Both the position numbers and the translations under genes were made by a program. This document shows positions 35,346-62,655 of a stretch of 64,000 bases of DNA, piece after piece (position 1 is the first letter of the stretch; each line of letters begins with the position of its first letter). Below the pieces are notes generated by a model, which did no database searches, was not told the origin of the DNA, and worked only from the letters and a program-made list of their open reading frames with translations. Origin of the DNA: Lycocorax pyrrhopterus obiensis (taxonomy: Eukaryota > Chordata > Aves > Passeriformes > Paradisaeidae); contig JACSVZ010000024.1 of NCBI GenBank assembly GCA_014706295.1, positions 4,795,780 to 4,859,779 on the forward strand, read 5' to 3'.

Positions 35346-35361
35346 CTTCTCGGGGCAGTGA

Positions 35362-35965
<604 letters not shown>

Positions 35966-36142
35966 AGTATCAAACCTTTCCATGGCAATCCCGAAATTTG
36001 GATCAAAGCTGAGAGAGCAGATTTCTCACTCCAACATTAACTAAAACCCCACTAATTCCCAATATGTCACTTTTTGTTCCCAACAAACGATTTTAAGAAG
36101 GAAACACCACCATGGCTTTGTGTTAAACCCTCCTGGCCATGA

Positions 36143-38932
<2,790 letters not shown>

Positions 38933-39024
38933 TGAGCTGGGCCAGGGTCCTGTGGTTTGGGTTCTGTGGTTTGGGTCCTGTGGTTTGGCTTCTTTCCCAT
39001 GTGGAGCTGATTTTCCCAGGTCAA

Positions 39025-39503
39025 TGCTGAAGTAAAGCAAGGAGGCAGGAGCTCCTGTCACTCTGAGAGTGATGCCTTATCCGGCCTCTTAGACACAGAG
39101 ACTGGACAGAGTAAAGGAACAAAAGTAGGTATTTATTTGAAGGGCCTTCAAGGTACACCCTGGGGAGCCAGAGGCCACTGCCAAGATGGACCCCGAGATG
39201 GACGGCAGCTCACGAGTTCTTCACACTTTTATAGGTTTGGTTTATTTGCATATCAGGGTCAATTCTCCAATTAAAGCCCCAGTTTAATGATGTAATTCCC
39301 CTTAGCTACCCCCCCTTCAGAGACTCCTTGGTTTACACCCCTTGGGCTCAGGATGGTCCAGGTGTCCTTGAAGAGCAGTCCGGAGAGGCTTTGTTGTGTC
39401 TGACAGGCACGAGAGAGCAGAAAGTAACAGGCTACAAGAAGCTTCAGAGTTGCACACTAAGCAGTACAGAGTTTAAAAAATATAAAAGTTAAAACCTAAG
39501 GCA
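39025..39503 (-). mobile_element. Probable solo LTR, family D
   Basis: On the minus strand there is a CCTATAAAAGTG box (plus about 39230) and CAAATAAATA (plus about 39131), spaced as in an LTR. An ATTTGCATAT octamer-like site is also present. Possible ends TGCTGAAG and TAAGGCA are flanked by TCAA at 39021-39024 and 39504-39507, a 4-bp duplication. An alternative left end is TGTCACTC at 39056. Boundaries are less sure than for families A to C. Confidence 0.65.
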
Positions 39504-39534
39504 TCAAGAGGGACAAGCAGGAAGCAGGCGCTGG

Positions 39535-39640
39535 TTTGGCTCCGGAATCGGGGAATGGTTTGGTTTGGGACAAAGGATTTATGGGCGGGGACGTTTCCCA
39601 CCAGCCCAGGCTGCTCAGAGCCCCCAGTGGCATCACTGCT
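39535..39640 (-). mobile_element. CR1 fragment, antisense, degraded
   Basis: GGAATGGTTTGGTTTGGGAC and CCCACCAGCCCAGGCTGCTC resemble the CR1 3' end. It lies beside the LTR at 39025. Confidence 0.6.
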
Positions 39641-40106
39641 CCTGTGTTTTTAGCCCTGTGCGTGGGTGGTGACACCAGACCATGTCCTGGTCCTTCCTGT
39701 GGTGTTCCTGTGCTCAGACAGCTCCCACGAGCTTTGGTGTCCATGGACAGCTTTCCAGCCTTCTCTTTCATGGGATGCATCCAGAATCAACCCTTTTTTC
39801 CACCAGATTCGCTTCCCACCGGTGCTGAATGCCCAGGTGGCACAATCCTGGAATGGGGGTGTTGTAGGAAATTGCAGGGAATGTCCCAGGATCCAGGCAC
39901 TTCCTGCTCCCTGATCCTTCCCTTCTGCCCCACCACCCCCACAGTGATGTTTGCCCAGCCCTGCCGAGCCCTTCAGGGCTGTCCTGGCTGTTCCCACAGA
40001 TTCCAGGCCGGCCAAAGCCCACAGAAAACTGGAATGTTTGGGCAAGCCAAGCTTTGACTGAGTGGTGGGATTTGAGGGGGAGAAACAGAGCTTAAAAAGT
40101 TCTGTT

Positions 40107-40142
40107 TAATAATAATAATAATGATGATGATGATGATAATCC
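40107..40142. repeat. (AAT)n(GAT)n microsatellite
   Basis: A run of AAT triplets passes into GAT triplets; small. Confidence 0.9.
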
Positions 40143-40731
40143 TCTCCCAGCATCTCCCATCAGAGCTCCCAGTGCTTGTCAGCCATTCCTGGCTCATCCC
40201 AGACCTGTGGATGTTCCCTCCTGAATTCCTTCCCTCTCAATCCCATTTTATCCTCCCTGCTGCCTCAGCACCCATCAGCTCTCCAGCACAGCCTGGCCCT
40301 CAGGGTGAGCTCCGTGCTGTTTTTAGCCCCTGGATTTCTGCTGGAGACAGCTTTGCTCCGGTGTTTTCATTTTTATTTAATGCAGAAATTCCCTCCATTA
40401 GCGCTGCCCTTCGGAATGGCTCAGTAATGGATGGGTTTGGGTGTGAACAGAGGAGAAAAAGCACGGCCCAAGCAGCTGAATCCCTGCACAGGCAACTTCC
40501 ACCTCTATTTTTATTCTCCTGGAAAAGATTTTTATAGGGCAGAGCAGAGAGGCCGCTTTCCCCCCCCCTCCATCCAAAGGCTGCTTCAGCAACTTTCCTC
40601 TTGTAATCCCTAAAAGCACCCACATGAGCAGAGATTTGGGATCAGCCAAAGGCTTGGGAGAGGCCAGGCCTGAAAGGAAAAGATGCCAGGAGGTGTCAGA
40701 GTCACCCACACCCGGTGACCCTTCCTTTCCC

Positions 40732-41096
40732 TGTCGCTGTTTTCCCCACGGACGAGTAGAGAAACGACACGAAGTCCAGGCTCAGGGATCAATGGATGGA
40801 TCCTTTAATGAATTCTCAGAAGGTTTTTATGTGTTGGTTTGCAAAGTGTATTAAGTGGCATAAGGTAATTGGTTTTTGCCATCCACCCCCTAAGGGGATT
40901 GGTCAAGTTCTAAGACACCCATCTCTGATGTTTTTCCAGTCAGAACCATAACAATTCTGCAAAAACAACCTGCAGCTGCAAGAAGTTTACAAAACTGTAA
41001 CATTGTTTTGTCTTACTTGCATGGGAAAGACAGAACTCTCACAAAATGCTGCAGAAAGCCGGAAAATCTCTCTGCTAAAGCTCTTCAGTGTCCACA
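40732..41096 (-). mobile_element. Solo LTR, ERVK-like, family A copy 3
   Basis: Starts TGTCGCTGTTTTCCCCACGG and ends GTGTCCACA, flanked by TTCCC at 40727-40731 and 41097-41101 (five clear bases; a sixth does not match). Minus-strand orientation by TATA and ATTAAA. Very similar to the copy at 3301, including the ACAAAATGCTGCAGA segment. Confidence 0.85.
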
Positions 41097-41699
41097 TTCC
41101 CAGGGATCAGAGCTCCCTTTCCCTGCCCCTTCATCTCCCAGCTCCAGCAGCACAGATGATCTCAGGGGAGTCGAGAGAGCACATTCCCAGCAACTTCATT
41201 TTTATGGTAATCCATTGGAAAAAATAATCCTCTTCACGCATGGTACGATTGTATAAAGCTCTCATTTATAACTTACATGGAAATTAATCACCAGAGCCTT
41301 TGGGATGAAGCTGTATCTGCACAGCACGAGGGGAAGGGGAGGAGGGCGAGACGGGGAGAAAAATGAGGCTGCACTTCAGTGCCGGGGAAGGGAAAGGGGT
41401 GCTCTTGGAGAGGGGTTCATTTGGGGCATGTGCAAACACAGGCGTGGATAAAATCACCGGTGGAGTGACCTGGTTGGGCTGGGAGAGCTGGGAAGGAGGA
41501 AAAGGAGGAGGGAGTGCTGGAAAATGGATGGAAATTCCTTGCCCAGCTGGGGGCAGGGAGCACAGACATGGCAGAGGAGGGTTGTGGTCCGTCCCTGATC
41601 CCAGTGTTGTAAAAATCCACGGATGTTGTTAATTTATCCCAGTTCCGTGGGTATTGACAGGTTCCACTTTCCAGACTTTCATCCAAAAAGGGGAGTGAG

Positions 41700-41890
41700 G
41701 AAACATCCAGAGTTGGAAGGGACCCACAGGGATCATCCAGTGCAGCTCCTGGCCCTGCCCAGACACCCCAAACCCCCACCCTGTGCATCCCTGGGTGTTG
41801 TCCAAACACTCCTGGAGCTCTGGCAACTTTGGGAATGTGACCACTTCCAGCATTTTGGGATATCCCACCTTCCAGGGACAGCATCTTGAA
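41700..41890 (-). mobile_element. CR1-type fragment, antisense
   Basis: GAGTTGGAAGGGACCCACAG, GATCATCCAGTGCAGCTCC and CTGGAGCTCTGGCAACTTTG, similar to 22895 and to the reverse of 63135. Confidence 0.83.
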
Positions 41891-43255
41891 CAGCTTTCAG
41901 GCTGGGGAAGCCTCTCTGGGGCCGAGGGGGGCACTGGGCACCCCCAGACTGCTGCTGGCGTGGAAGGTGGTGGCTTTGGGGGGTCCCAGCCTTGCACAGC
42001 AGAGCCAAGCTGGAATGGCCAGAGCTTGGATGGGGAATGTCACCGGGAAGGACCCCAGGGTGGTCACTGGGGTTTTGGGGAGCTTTGGGAAGAGCTCTCC
42101 AAGGGTTGTTCACACTCTCAGGGCAGAGCTGGGGTCTCCTTGCTAAGCTGGCAGAACTTCCCCTCTCTCCGTATTTCTATTTCTATTATATTTTATTTAT
42201 ATTTTATTTGTATTATATTTGTATTATATTTATATTTATATTTATATTTATATTTATGTCATCTCCCCAATTTCTAACTTGCCCTTTTCTTGCTGCATCT
42301 CCGTGCCTGTAATTGGGAAATTGGGATTGTCAGAGTGCAGGAATAAAACTCCTTCCCCCTCCATTGTCTGCTGGAGCAGAGGCTCTGCCTGGTCTCCCAT
42401 GTCAGGCTGAGGGAAAAGCTGAGATGTGCCTGGAATAGATGGATTTGCTCCAGAGAGCTCCAGATCTGATATCCCAACACTGACTGGCACGGGGCAGCCC
42501 GGCCCTTGGAGCACCTGGATCGAGGTGTTCTCCCCCTGGCACAGCCTGAAGTTGTTTTTTCTCACATAAATGGGGGTGTTTCGTTTTTATTTAATGCAGA
42601 AATTCCCTCCAGCCCTGGTTTCGGTGTTTCCCCCCGCCCCAGCTCAACCTCTGGCAGCCTCTCCCTGATCCCAAGGTCTCCAGGGGTGTTTTCTCCAGCA
42701 GTTCTGGCTCTCTGGGCCCAGTTAAGGCTGGGAACAAACGCAATCAGGCCGAGGCAGCCGTGGAGAGCAGCTCTGTGCCATCCATCCTGATTTCCCTCAA
42801 GCCTGCCTTTATTTCTCTTTGCTCAAGGTCTCTGCTCGGGAGATTTATGATTCAGCTCTTTTGCTTTCTCCCACGTTCTGTGGGCATCGTTTTGGTGCTG
42901 AGGATTTTGCGTCGGGGCTTTTTTTTTTCTCCCCCCTTTTTTTTTTATGGCTCTCCCTGATTTATTTATGTTCGCCCCAGATAAATGGGAAAGCAGCAAA
43001 GGGAGAGCTTCCCTGCTTGCCTCCGTGGGCTGGCAGGATTTCAGCACAGCACCTGATGGGTTTATTTTTCACAGATTTTCTCCATTTCTGGGTTTCTGTC
43101 CCCGTTTCACGCTGGGGTTGAGTTTCCCAGGACAGGAGTCAATTTTAGGATTGCTCAGAAAGGACCCAGTTTCTGGGAAGACATCAGCGTTCCTGTTGGG
43201 TTTTGTTTATGGGTGGGATTTATGAGGGAGGAACGAGGCCGGAATCCTTGTTCCA
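41891..43255. other. Intron 12 unique part
   Basis: Apart from the AT repeat at 42172, no feature seen. TTTAATGCAGAAATTCCCTCC occurs both here (about 42588) and near 40377, a short dispersed similarity. Confidence 0.5.
42172..42258. repeat. AT-rich (TATTTA)n microsatellite
   Basis: Irregular TATTTATATT and TTTGTATTATA units, the most AT-rich stretch in the window. Confidence 0.9.
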
Positions 43256-48236
<4,981 letters not shown>

Positions 48237-48599
48237 CCTCCTGGGGAATTCAGTGTTAATTTTAGGGCTGCTTTGGGGTATTTAGCATTTCAGATGTGTT
48301 TTCCCCTCTTTGTGGCACGACTCGGCCTGGGAGAACCCCGGGAGGTTTGGGCCATTTGAAGTCTGCATCCCTCCCAGTCCCAGGCAGCACTGGCTGGGTC
48401 CAGCTCCTGCTTCAAATCCTTTGGCGACTCCGGGTGGGATTTTCAAAGGAATCCGAGGGTGTTGAGCACTTGTCTCCCTCAGGCTTTTCAAAAACGAGCC
48501 CTTAGATTTCAGTTTCTTTGGAGTTTTCCCCTGACGTTCCAGTCTGGGAGGGGAAAGCACCCTTGGGGTTCAAATTAGGGTGAATGGACACAGAACAGG

Positions 48600-49328
48600 T
48601 GCTGGTGGTTCTTCCAGGGTATTTCTGGGGGGACTTTCAGCCAAATTTTCCATGTCTGCGCTGTGATTTCCTGGTGTATCCCAGAGGGATAAAAGTTCTC
48701 CATGTTTGGACTTGGAGAAGGGTTTCTGATCTCTCCTATGACATTTCCAGACCAGCCCCACTGGGTTTTGCCTGATGTTTTTCTTGATATTTTTCTCATC
48801 AAGGCCCAAAGGACAATCCCGAGGGTTCATTCCTTCATGGAAGATCCTTCCAAGATTTATCCCATCATTTCTACCCCGTCCCAGTTCATTTCCTGCTCCA
48901 TAGGCTGCTGTCAGACTCCCAGGTTTAGCACAGGCTCTGCTCCCCTTGCTCTCACCCCATCCCAAATGTGGGAGGCTTGGTGGTTCTTCCAAGGTATTTT
49001 TGGGAGGCCTTCAGCCAAATTTTCCATGTCTGCGCTGTGATTTCCTGGTGTGTCCCAGAGGGATAAAAGTTCTCCATGTCTGGACTTGGAGAAGGGTCTC
49101 TGATCTCTCCTATGACATTTCTAGACCAGCCCCACTGGGTTTTGCCTGATGTTTTTCTTGATATTTTTCTCATCAAGGCCCAAAGGACAATCCCAAGGGC
49201 TTGGTCCTTCATGGAAAATCCTTCCAAGATTTATCCCATCATTTCTACCCCATCCCAGCTCATTTCCCACTCCGTAGCTGCTCTCAGCCCCCCTTTCCTC
49301 TCACCCCATCCCAGATGTGCGAGGGGGA
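48600..49328. repeat. Tandem duplication, two copies of about 350-375 bp
   Basis: Copy 1 (about 48600-48975) and copy 2 (about 48976-49328) share GGTGGTTCTTCCA, TTTCAGCCAAATTTTCC or CTTCAGCCAAATTTTCC, TTGCCTGATGTTTTTCTTGA and CTCACCCCATCCCA with few changes. Confidence 0.93.
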
Positions 49329-49494
49329 ATCTCGGAGCGTCGGCCCTCACGAGCAGCCTGCGGAAAGACTGACAGGAAAAACATCCGTCATGTTTTGCCA
49401 CAGTGGGGAGCACGAGCAGGCACTTGGAGCCTTAAAAAAGCAATAATTGATTTTTCAATCAGCTTGGCATTTAATGTGCTGGGAAGTGGAGTAA

Positions 49495-50058
<564 letters not shown>

Positions 50059-50257
50059 TGAGTACCCAAGGCTTGGGTGCCACTGGCCCTGGGGCCAAGG
50101 AACAGGGACTGGGGTGGGGTGGTGTGGCTGTGGAGTCCTTCCCTCTGCGGAGGAACCAACCCAAAGGTGGTGGGACTGTCCCAACCCCCTGGATAATCTG
50201 TTCCCAGACTTTTTTGGGGGGGGAGATCCTCATATTCCAGCTGCAGCTCCTGTGTGA

Positions 50258-50845
<588 letters not shown>

Positions 50846-51644
50846 TAAATTGCTGGACACGGTGGAAAAATCCCTTCCCAGACCTCGTTAAGAATGTTTT
50901 ATTATTCACACACTGGTGTTTCTTAGCAGAGCCTTCGTTGGTGAAGCAGAGTTATTTGGAGAGCTTCTCCCAAATTAGCACACACCGAAATTATTATAAT
51001 TTATTATCATTCCCAAATGACTGCATTTTGGGAATACTGGGGACTCTCCATCAGTCCCTGCCTCCATCCCAGAATCTCCTGGCTGGGCTGGTGCTGACCC
51101 CAGGAGCAGGAGGAGTTTGGGATAAAGGACAGGAAGGAATTTCCAGGCTGGAGACTCCCAAGTGGGAGATTTTCCCACACTTTTTAGCAATTCCTGTCTC
51201 TGTTGTGGGCCAGGAGTGAAGAGCCATGAAATTGGAAGCAAATGAAGCACAACTGATTCCTTTTCACCCTTCCAGAGGAACGGGAAAAATCCCAACCCCC
51301 AGCCTGATTTCCAATTCGTTGTTATTATTTCACCAGAATTATTTTGCCCATCCTGAGCTTCTGAACAGAAATTCAGCTTTGCTTACGGGTGATTTCAGGT
51401 GGAAATTCCCCACGGAAAACCATCCTGGAAAATTCCTTGGGAGCTGTTTAAAAATACCCAGCTCTGTTTGCTGCTCAAACAGTCGGAGCTTGACTCCAGA
51501 AAATGTGTTTGGAAATGGGATGTGGCCCTTGGGAAAGGGAATCCATGGACCTGGAGTGTCCTGGGATCCTGGTGAGCCAAACTTCCAGGGATGCTGAGGC
51601 TCCACTTGGTCCTTAAATTCATAATAAGGAATGAATTAAAGAAT

Positions 51645-51812
51645 CCAAGACTGGGATTGGAAAGGACCTTGAATCCCATCCATGGGCAGGGACACCTTCC
51701 CCTATCCCAGGCTGCTCCAAATTCCATCCAGCCTGGCCTTGGACACTTCCAGGGATGGGGAATCCACGATTTCTCTGTGCCAGGGCCTCCCCACCTCAAA
51801 CAGGATTTGTGC
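51645..51812 (-). mobile_element. CR1 LINE 3' end, antisense
   Basis: GACTGGGATTGGAAAGGACC, CCTATCCCAGGCTGCTCCAA and GGCCTTGGACACTTCCAGGG. Nearly identical over its length to 54250-54420. Confidence 0.86.
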
Positions 51813-52779
51813 TGTTCCAGTGTGTGGTGACTGCTGTGGAAAACTCATCTTGGAAGTTTTTTTTGGGATTGCTCCAAGGTTTAGCTCTCAATGCCAGGCT
51901 GAGCAGGTGAGGCTGTGCTGGAACACCCACATGGAATCCCCACCTCCTGCTCCTGGCTTTTCTTTGGGAATGGGGAGGGGAGGCACAGAAAATCCTGGTT
52001 TCTGTGGAGTGATGAGCCAGTTCTGGTGACATTTTCATCTCGATGCCTTTCTAAACCTTTGGCAGCCTCAATCCACGTTAATCCGGATAAAGTCCTTGAG
52101 TTGGGAAGTGGCTGAGTGAAAATAAACCAGGAATTCTGCACAGGCAATCCTGTACTCACTGCACAGCCCAGGGGAAGCTGTGGCTTTCCCACATCCCTTT
52201 TTTGGCAGCCAAATACCAAATATTTCCTGAAGTTGAGCTCCTGCCTCCCTTGGAGCCAACTCCTGAGGATCAGGGATCAGGACAGTTCAGCTGGGAATGT
52301 TCCATGTGCCAGGATGCAGCAACCTCCGGGATGAGGGGTGTCCCTGAGGGGCCAGAAACGGTGAAAAATGAGGAAAACACCAAAAACCAGCAGGGCTGTG
52401 GCTCAGCAATCAGCCCCCACCCTTCTCCAGCAGCCGATGGAGTGATGTGAGCATGGAACGTGGTGATTTTCCAAGGAAAGGCTGAGCCCAAGCCTGTGAC
52501 AGGCGAGTGGGAGGTGGAGAGAGAGCCTGAAGAGCAGCTGGTGACAGGAACAGCACCGAGACTGCTCAGGGAAACGGGAGAGGGACAAAGTGCTCGGTGT
52601 AGGGAACGCTCCAAGAGGGAATGGTGGCAGTTTGGGGAAACAAAGCCTCGTGGAGCGGGAAAACGCTGTGGGAAAGCTGAGGAAGTGTTTCCTTTGGAAG
52701 TGACCCCTGAGCCGTGCAGCTGCTCGTCCTCAGTGGAATTTCCAGCAGGAATTTGTCCCCTCCAAAAGCTGGGATGAGC

Positions 52780-53335
52780 TTTAGGAATATCCCACGGACT
52801 GGCAGGAATGGTGAGGGCTCCCTTCTCCAGGATAAGGGCGATGAGGAGGGAATGTGTCCATCCGAGCTGGCACAGGGCTGGAACAAATGTGGGTCCTGGT
52901 TTCTGTTATCCCAAACACTCAGCACATCCAGGTTTGGATCTGGCTGCTCACACACCGGAAAAAAATGGGATAAAATCTTGTTGGATTCTTTCCTGCAAGA
53001 TATTCCTGAGGATCAGAGCTTTGGAAAGCTGCAGGAATTCTGCTCCGAGGCTTTAGGAATATCCCACAGACTGGCAGGAATGGTGAGGGCTCCCTTCTCC
53101 AGGATAAGGGTGATGAGGAGGGAATGTGTCCATCCGAGCTGGCACAGGGCTGGAACAAACGTGGGTCCCAATTTCTGTTATCCCAAGATCCCAAACACTC
53201 CTCACATCCAGGTTTGGGTCTGGCTGCTCACACACAGGGAAAAAAATGGGATAAAATCTTGTTGGATTCTTCCCTGCAAGACATTCCTGAGGATCAGAGC
53301 TTTGGAAAGCTGCAGGGATTCTGCTTCGAGGCTCT
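52780..53335. repeat. Tandem duplication, 272-bp unit, two copies
   Basis: TTTAGGAATATCCCAC occurs at 52780 and 53052, and the whole block, including GAGGGAATGTGTCCATCCGA and GGGATAAAATCTTGTTGG, is repeated with few differences. Confidence 0.94.
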
Positions 53336-53849
53336 TCCCATGGATAAACTGGGACACCTTGGTTGGGAAACAGGAAAAGAGGAAAAGTGGTGCTCAAAGC
53401 CTCCAAAATCTGTGCATCGAGACCCCACGGCCCCCAGGAGAACCCAGGATTTCAGGGTTTAAAGGCTGAGGATCCAAATGTGTGCTGGGCAGTGGGAGCT
53501 GACCAGTCCGTGGCTCCCAAAACGGGGAATTGGTGCTCTGGGGGAAAAAAAATTCCCATTTTTTTGTGCCCTGTTCACCTGGATCACCTGGTGCAGCTGC
53601 TGTGGCCAGGAAACGAGGGGATAATCAGATTTTTCAAGCAGAAAAGCAAAATCCAGACCTGTGGGCTTTGCTGTTTGTCCTTCCACACCTTCCCCAGAAT
53701 CCGAGAGCCCCTGATTGAATGCTTAACCACACTTGGGTTGTTCCCAGAGCCTCTGCTCTCAGAAGAGCCCTCATCTTTAATGAGCAATTTCCAAATGACA
53801 AAAGAGCAGGATTAATCAAAGCCTCTAATTACACTGCAGGCAGGGAGAA

Positions 53850-53945
53850 AAATAAAAGAAAGGGGGGAAAAAAGCAAAAAAAAGGCAAAAAAAAAGCAAA
53901 AAAAGCAAAAAAAAAAAAAAGCCCGAAGAAAAAGAAGGAGGAAAG
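53850..53945. repeat. A-rich low-complexity tract
   Basis: AAAAAGCAAAAAAAAGGC-type runs, purine rich, no coding meaning. Confidence 0.9.
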
Positions 53946-54059
53946 AAATCTCCAAGTCCTGACAGCTCTGTAGCGTTCCCTGGAATTTTTATATGGAAAT
54001 GGGATTTTTAACTCTGCAGAGCAGAGAGTTTTTCACTCTCTACCTGCCAGGAGGGTGGA

Positions 54060-54545
54060 GCAAGGTGGGGTTTGGTCTCTGCTCCCAGGGACAGGGACAG
54101 GATGGGAGGGAACGGCCTCAGGCTGGGCCAGGGGAGGCTCAGGTTGGACACCAGCAGGAATTTCCTCATGGAAAGGGTGCTCAGGCATTGGAAGGAGTGG
54201 AATCCTCACCCCTGGAGGTGTCCAAAGACGTGGCACGAGGAATAAATTAGAGAATCCCAGACTGGTTTGGGTTGGAAAAGACCTTGAACCCATCCAGCTC
54301 CATAGGCAGGGACACCTTCCTCTATCCCAGGTTGCTCCAAATTCCATCCAGCCTGGCCTTGGACACTTCCAGGGATGGGGAATCCACAATTTCTCTGTGC
54401 CAGGGCCTCCCCACCTCAATTACAGTTTGTCCTCGTGGCACTCGGTGCTCTGGGCTGGTGACAGGGTGGGGATGGGTCACAGCTTGGACTCGGTGATCCT
54501 GGAGGGCTTTTCCAGCCTCAGCGATCCTGGGATCGTGTGACATCA
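54060..54545 (+). mobile_element. CR1 element, sense, interrupted by a second CR1
   Basis: The left part (54060-54236) has GGGAGGGAACGGCCTCAGG and TCCTCATGGAAAGGGTGCTC, and the right part (54434-54545) has TGGCACTCGGTGCTCTGGGC. The segment between is an antisense CR1. The octamer CGTGGCAC occurs at both junctions (54229-54236 and 54434-54441), as a target duplication would. Confidence 0.8.
54237..54433 (-). mobile_element. CR1 LINE 3' end, antisense, nested
   Basis: GGTTTGGGTTGGAAAAGACC and CTCTATCCCAGGTTGCTCCA, ending in CCACCTCAATTACAG. Inserted into the CR1 at 54060. Confidence 0.83.
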
Positions 54546-54620
54546 AAGCTTTGCCTCACTGCTCAGATTTTGGGTGCTCCTGGGAACTGGAGCTTCCCTT
54601 TCCCAGTGTTCCTGTGCTGA

Positions 54621-56329
<1,709 letters not shown>

Positions 56330-56430
56330 GAATGCTGGGAATCCTGGGGGTCCTGTGCAGGGCCAGGGGTGGGACTCGATGGTCCTTGGGGTCTATTCCA
56401 GCTCAGGGGATTCCGTGAATCCGTGAAAAT
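56330..56430 (+). mobile_element. CR1-type tail, sense, short
   Basis: GGTCCTGTGCAGGGCCAGGG, TGGGACTCGATGGTCCTTGG and CTATTCCAGCTCAGGGGATT, a CR1 end related to 63135-63385. Confidence 0.75.
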
Positions 56431-56457
56431 GCCTCAGCTCCGTGGCCTGGATGTGTA

Positions 56458-58974
<2,517 letters not shown>

Positions 58975-59100
58975 CATCAAGGTTGGAAAAGATCTCCAAG
59001 ATGTTCAGGCCCAGCCTTCACCCAAGTGCCCCCGTGCCCACCCAGCCGTGTCACCAAGTGCCACCTCCGCTCGGTCTGGCATGGAACCACTTGAGCTTGG
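58975..59100 (-). mobile_element. CR1-type fragment, antisense
   Basis: AAGGTTGGAAAAGATCTCCA and TCACCAAGTGCCACCTCCGC match the CR1 subfamily at 35700. Confidence 0.78.
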
Positions 59101-59159
59101 ATCACTTGATCTGACAGGACCGGGAGTGAAATGTTCTTTCTTTCTCTTCGCAGTGCTCG

Positions 59160-60615
59160 TGCTTGGATTCAGCCCCTCTTTGGGGTTTAGGAATGATCAG
59201 TTCATGGTCATGCCCAGATTCAACCAGTCTTTGGGGTTTAGGAGTAATCGGTGATGGTCGTGCTTGGATTCAACCAGTCTTTGGGGTTTAGGAGTAATCA
59301 GTGATGGTCATGCTTGGATTCGACCAATCTTTGGGATTTAGGTATAATCAGTCATGGTCATGCTTGGATTCAACCAGTCTTTGGGGTTTAGGAGTAATCA
59401 GTGATGGTCATGCTTGGATTCGACCAGTCTGTGGGATTTAGGTGCGATCAGACAGTCGCCATGCCTGGATTCAGCCCCTCTGAGATTGAGATACTTTTGG
59501 GTTTAGGTATAATTGGAGATGGTCACGTTTGGATTCAGCCCCTCTTTGGGGTTCAGATAGTTTGGGGTTTAGGAATAATCAGTCAATGGTCATGCTTGGA
59601 TTCAGCCAATCTTTGGGATTTAGGAATAACCAGTCAATGGTCATGCTTGGATTCAGCCAGTCTTTGGGATTTAGGAATAATCAGTCAATGGTCATCCTTG
59701 GATTCAGCCTCTCTTTGGGGTTTAGGAATTATCAATGGTCATGCTTGGATTCAGCCCCTCTTTGGGGTTTAGGTGCAATCAGTCAATGGTCATGTTTGGA
59801 TTCAGCCAGTTTTTGGGGTTTAGGAATTATCAATGGTCATGCTTGGATTCAGCCCCACACTGGGATTTAGATACTTTGGGATTTAGGTGCAATCAGTCAG
59901 TGGTCATCCTTGGATTCAGCCCCATATTGGGGTTTAGATACTTTGGGATTTAGGTGCAATCAGTCAGTGGTCATGTTTGGATTCAGCCCCTCTTTGGGAT
60001 TTAGATACTTTGGGATTTAGGTGCAATCAGTCAATGGTCATCCTTGGATTCAGCCAGTCTTCAGCCCCTGTTTGGGATTTAGGTACAATCAGTCACTGCT
60101 CATGTTTGGATTCAGCCCCTCTGTGAGGTTTAGATACCTTGGGATTTAGGAACAACCAGACAATGGCCATGTTTGGATTCAGTCCCTCTTTGGGATTCAG
60201 ATACTTTGGGGTTTAGGTATAGTCAGTCAATGGTCAAGCCTGGACTCAGCCAGCCTTGGGGGCTTAGATAAAATCAGGCCACGGTTAAGCTTGGGTTCAT
60301 CCTCTCGTGATTTAGATACGTTGGGGTTTCAGGTATAACTAGAAAATAGTTAAGTTTGGAATCAGCCCTTCTTTGGGGTTTAGGAATAATCAATGGTCAT
60401 GCTTGGATTCAGCCCTTCCTTGGGATTTAGAGACTTTGGGATTTAGGAACAATCAGTCAATGGCCATGTTTGGATTCAGTTCCTCTTTGGGATTCAGATA
60501 CTTTGGGATTTAGGAACAAGCAGTCAATGGCCGTGTTTGGATTCAGTCCCTCTTTGGGATTCAGATACTTTGAGATTTAGGAGCAATCAGTCAATGGCCA
60601 TATTTGCATTCAGCA
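59160..60615. repeat. Minisatellite, about 50-bp unit, near 29 copies
   Basis: AATGGTCATGCTTGGATTCA, GCCCCTCTTTGGGGTTTAGG and AATCAGTC recur with many variants (GATACTTTGGGATTTAGG insertions). It ends about 120 bp before the exon 21 acceptor and is the longest array here by span. Confidence 0.93.
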
Positions 60616-60702
60616 AAAACTATTGCAGATCCTTGGGGATTTCGGTGTGAAACCGGCAGATCTTTACTCCGACAGCTGACACTCCCGAAACGTTCCCTCT
60701 AA

Positions 60703-61600
<898 letters not shown>

Positions 61601-61704
61601 GGGGTAGTGCGTGGCTCTGTGGAAAAAATAAAAGCAAAATCAAAAATGAATGTGCAACATCAGCAGCAAAACAAAGCATTAATGAAATGTAAAAAACTTC
61701 TTTA

Positions 61705-61870
61705 AAACCTCTTGCAGTTCTGGGAGGTTGTGGCTGTCCCTGAATCCCTGGAAGTGTCCCAAGGCCGGGTTGGATGGGAATTGGAACAGCCTGGGATAGC
61801 GGAAGGTGTCTGGGTGAAGGGATGTGGTGATCTTTAAGGTCCCTTCCCACCCAAACCGTTCCATGATTAT
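61705..61870 (+). mobile_element. CR1 LINE 3' end, sense
   Basis: GAATCCCTGGAAGTGTCCCA, GGATAGCGGAAGGTGTC and the tail CCCACCCAAACCGTTCCATG. Confidence 0.88.
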
Positions 61871-62137
61871 CGGATACAATACGAAGCCCAGCCTGAATAA
61901 GAACAGTTTAACTCCAAATTCCAGGGAATTGACATTTTCATCCAATACTTGTGAGATCTGGGACAAGCATCTCAAATAAATCAGATCTGGAGGAGAGCAG
62001 CTCCTGAAGATCAGCCTCGTGTGTTCCCCACTCCCAAGGGAAATGTGCCACAAGGAATGTGCCAAAAGTTGCATGAAGGTTATTAAAACCAGGATTATTC
62101 CTACAAACCTCATCCTTAAATCACGACCACTTGTTGA

Positions 62138-62655
<518 letters not shown>

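Noticed and set aside
39051..39543. GCTCC repeats at 39051-39055 and 39539-39543 as the target duplication of the LTR near 39025
   Set aside because: The right end would then lack a terminal CA; the TCAA pair with TG and CA ends fits better.
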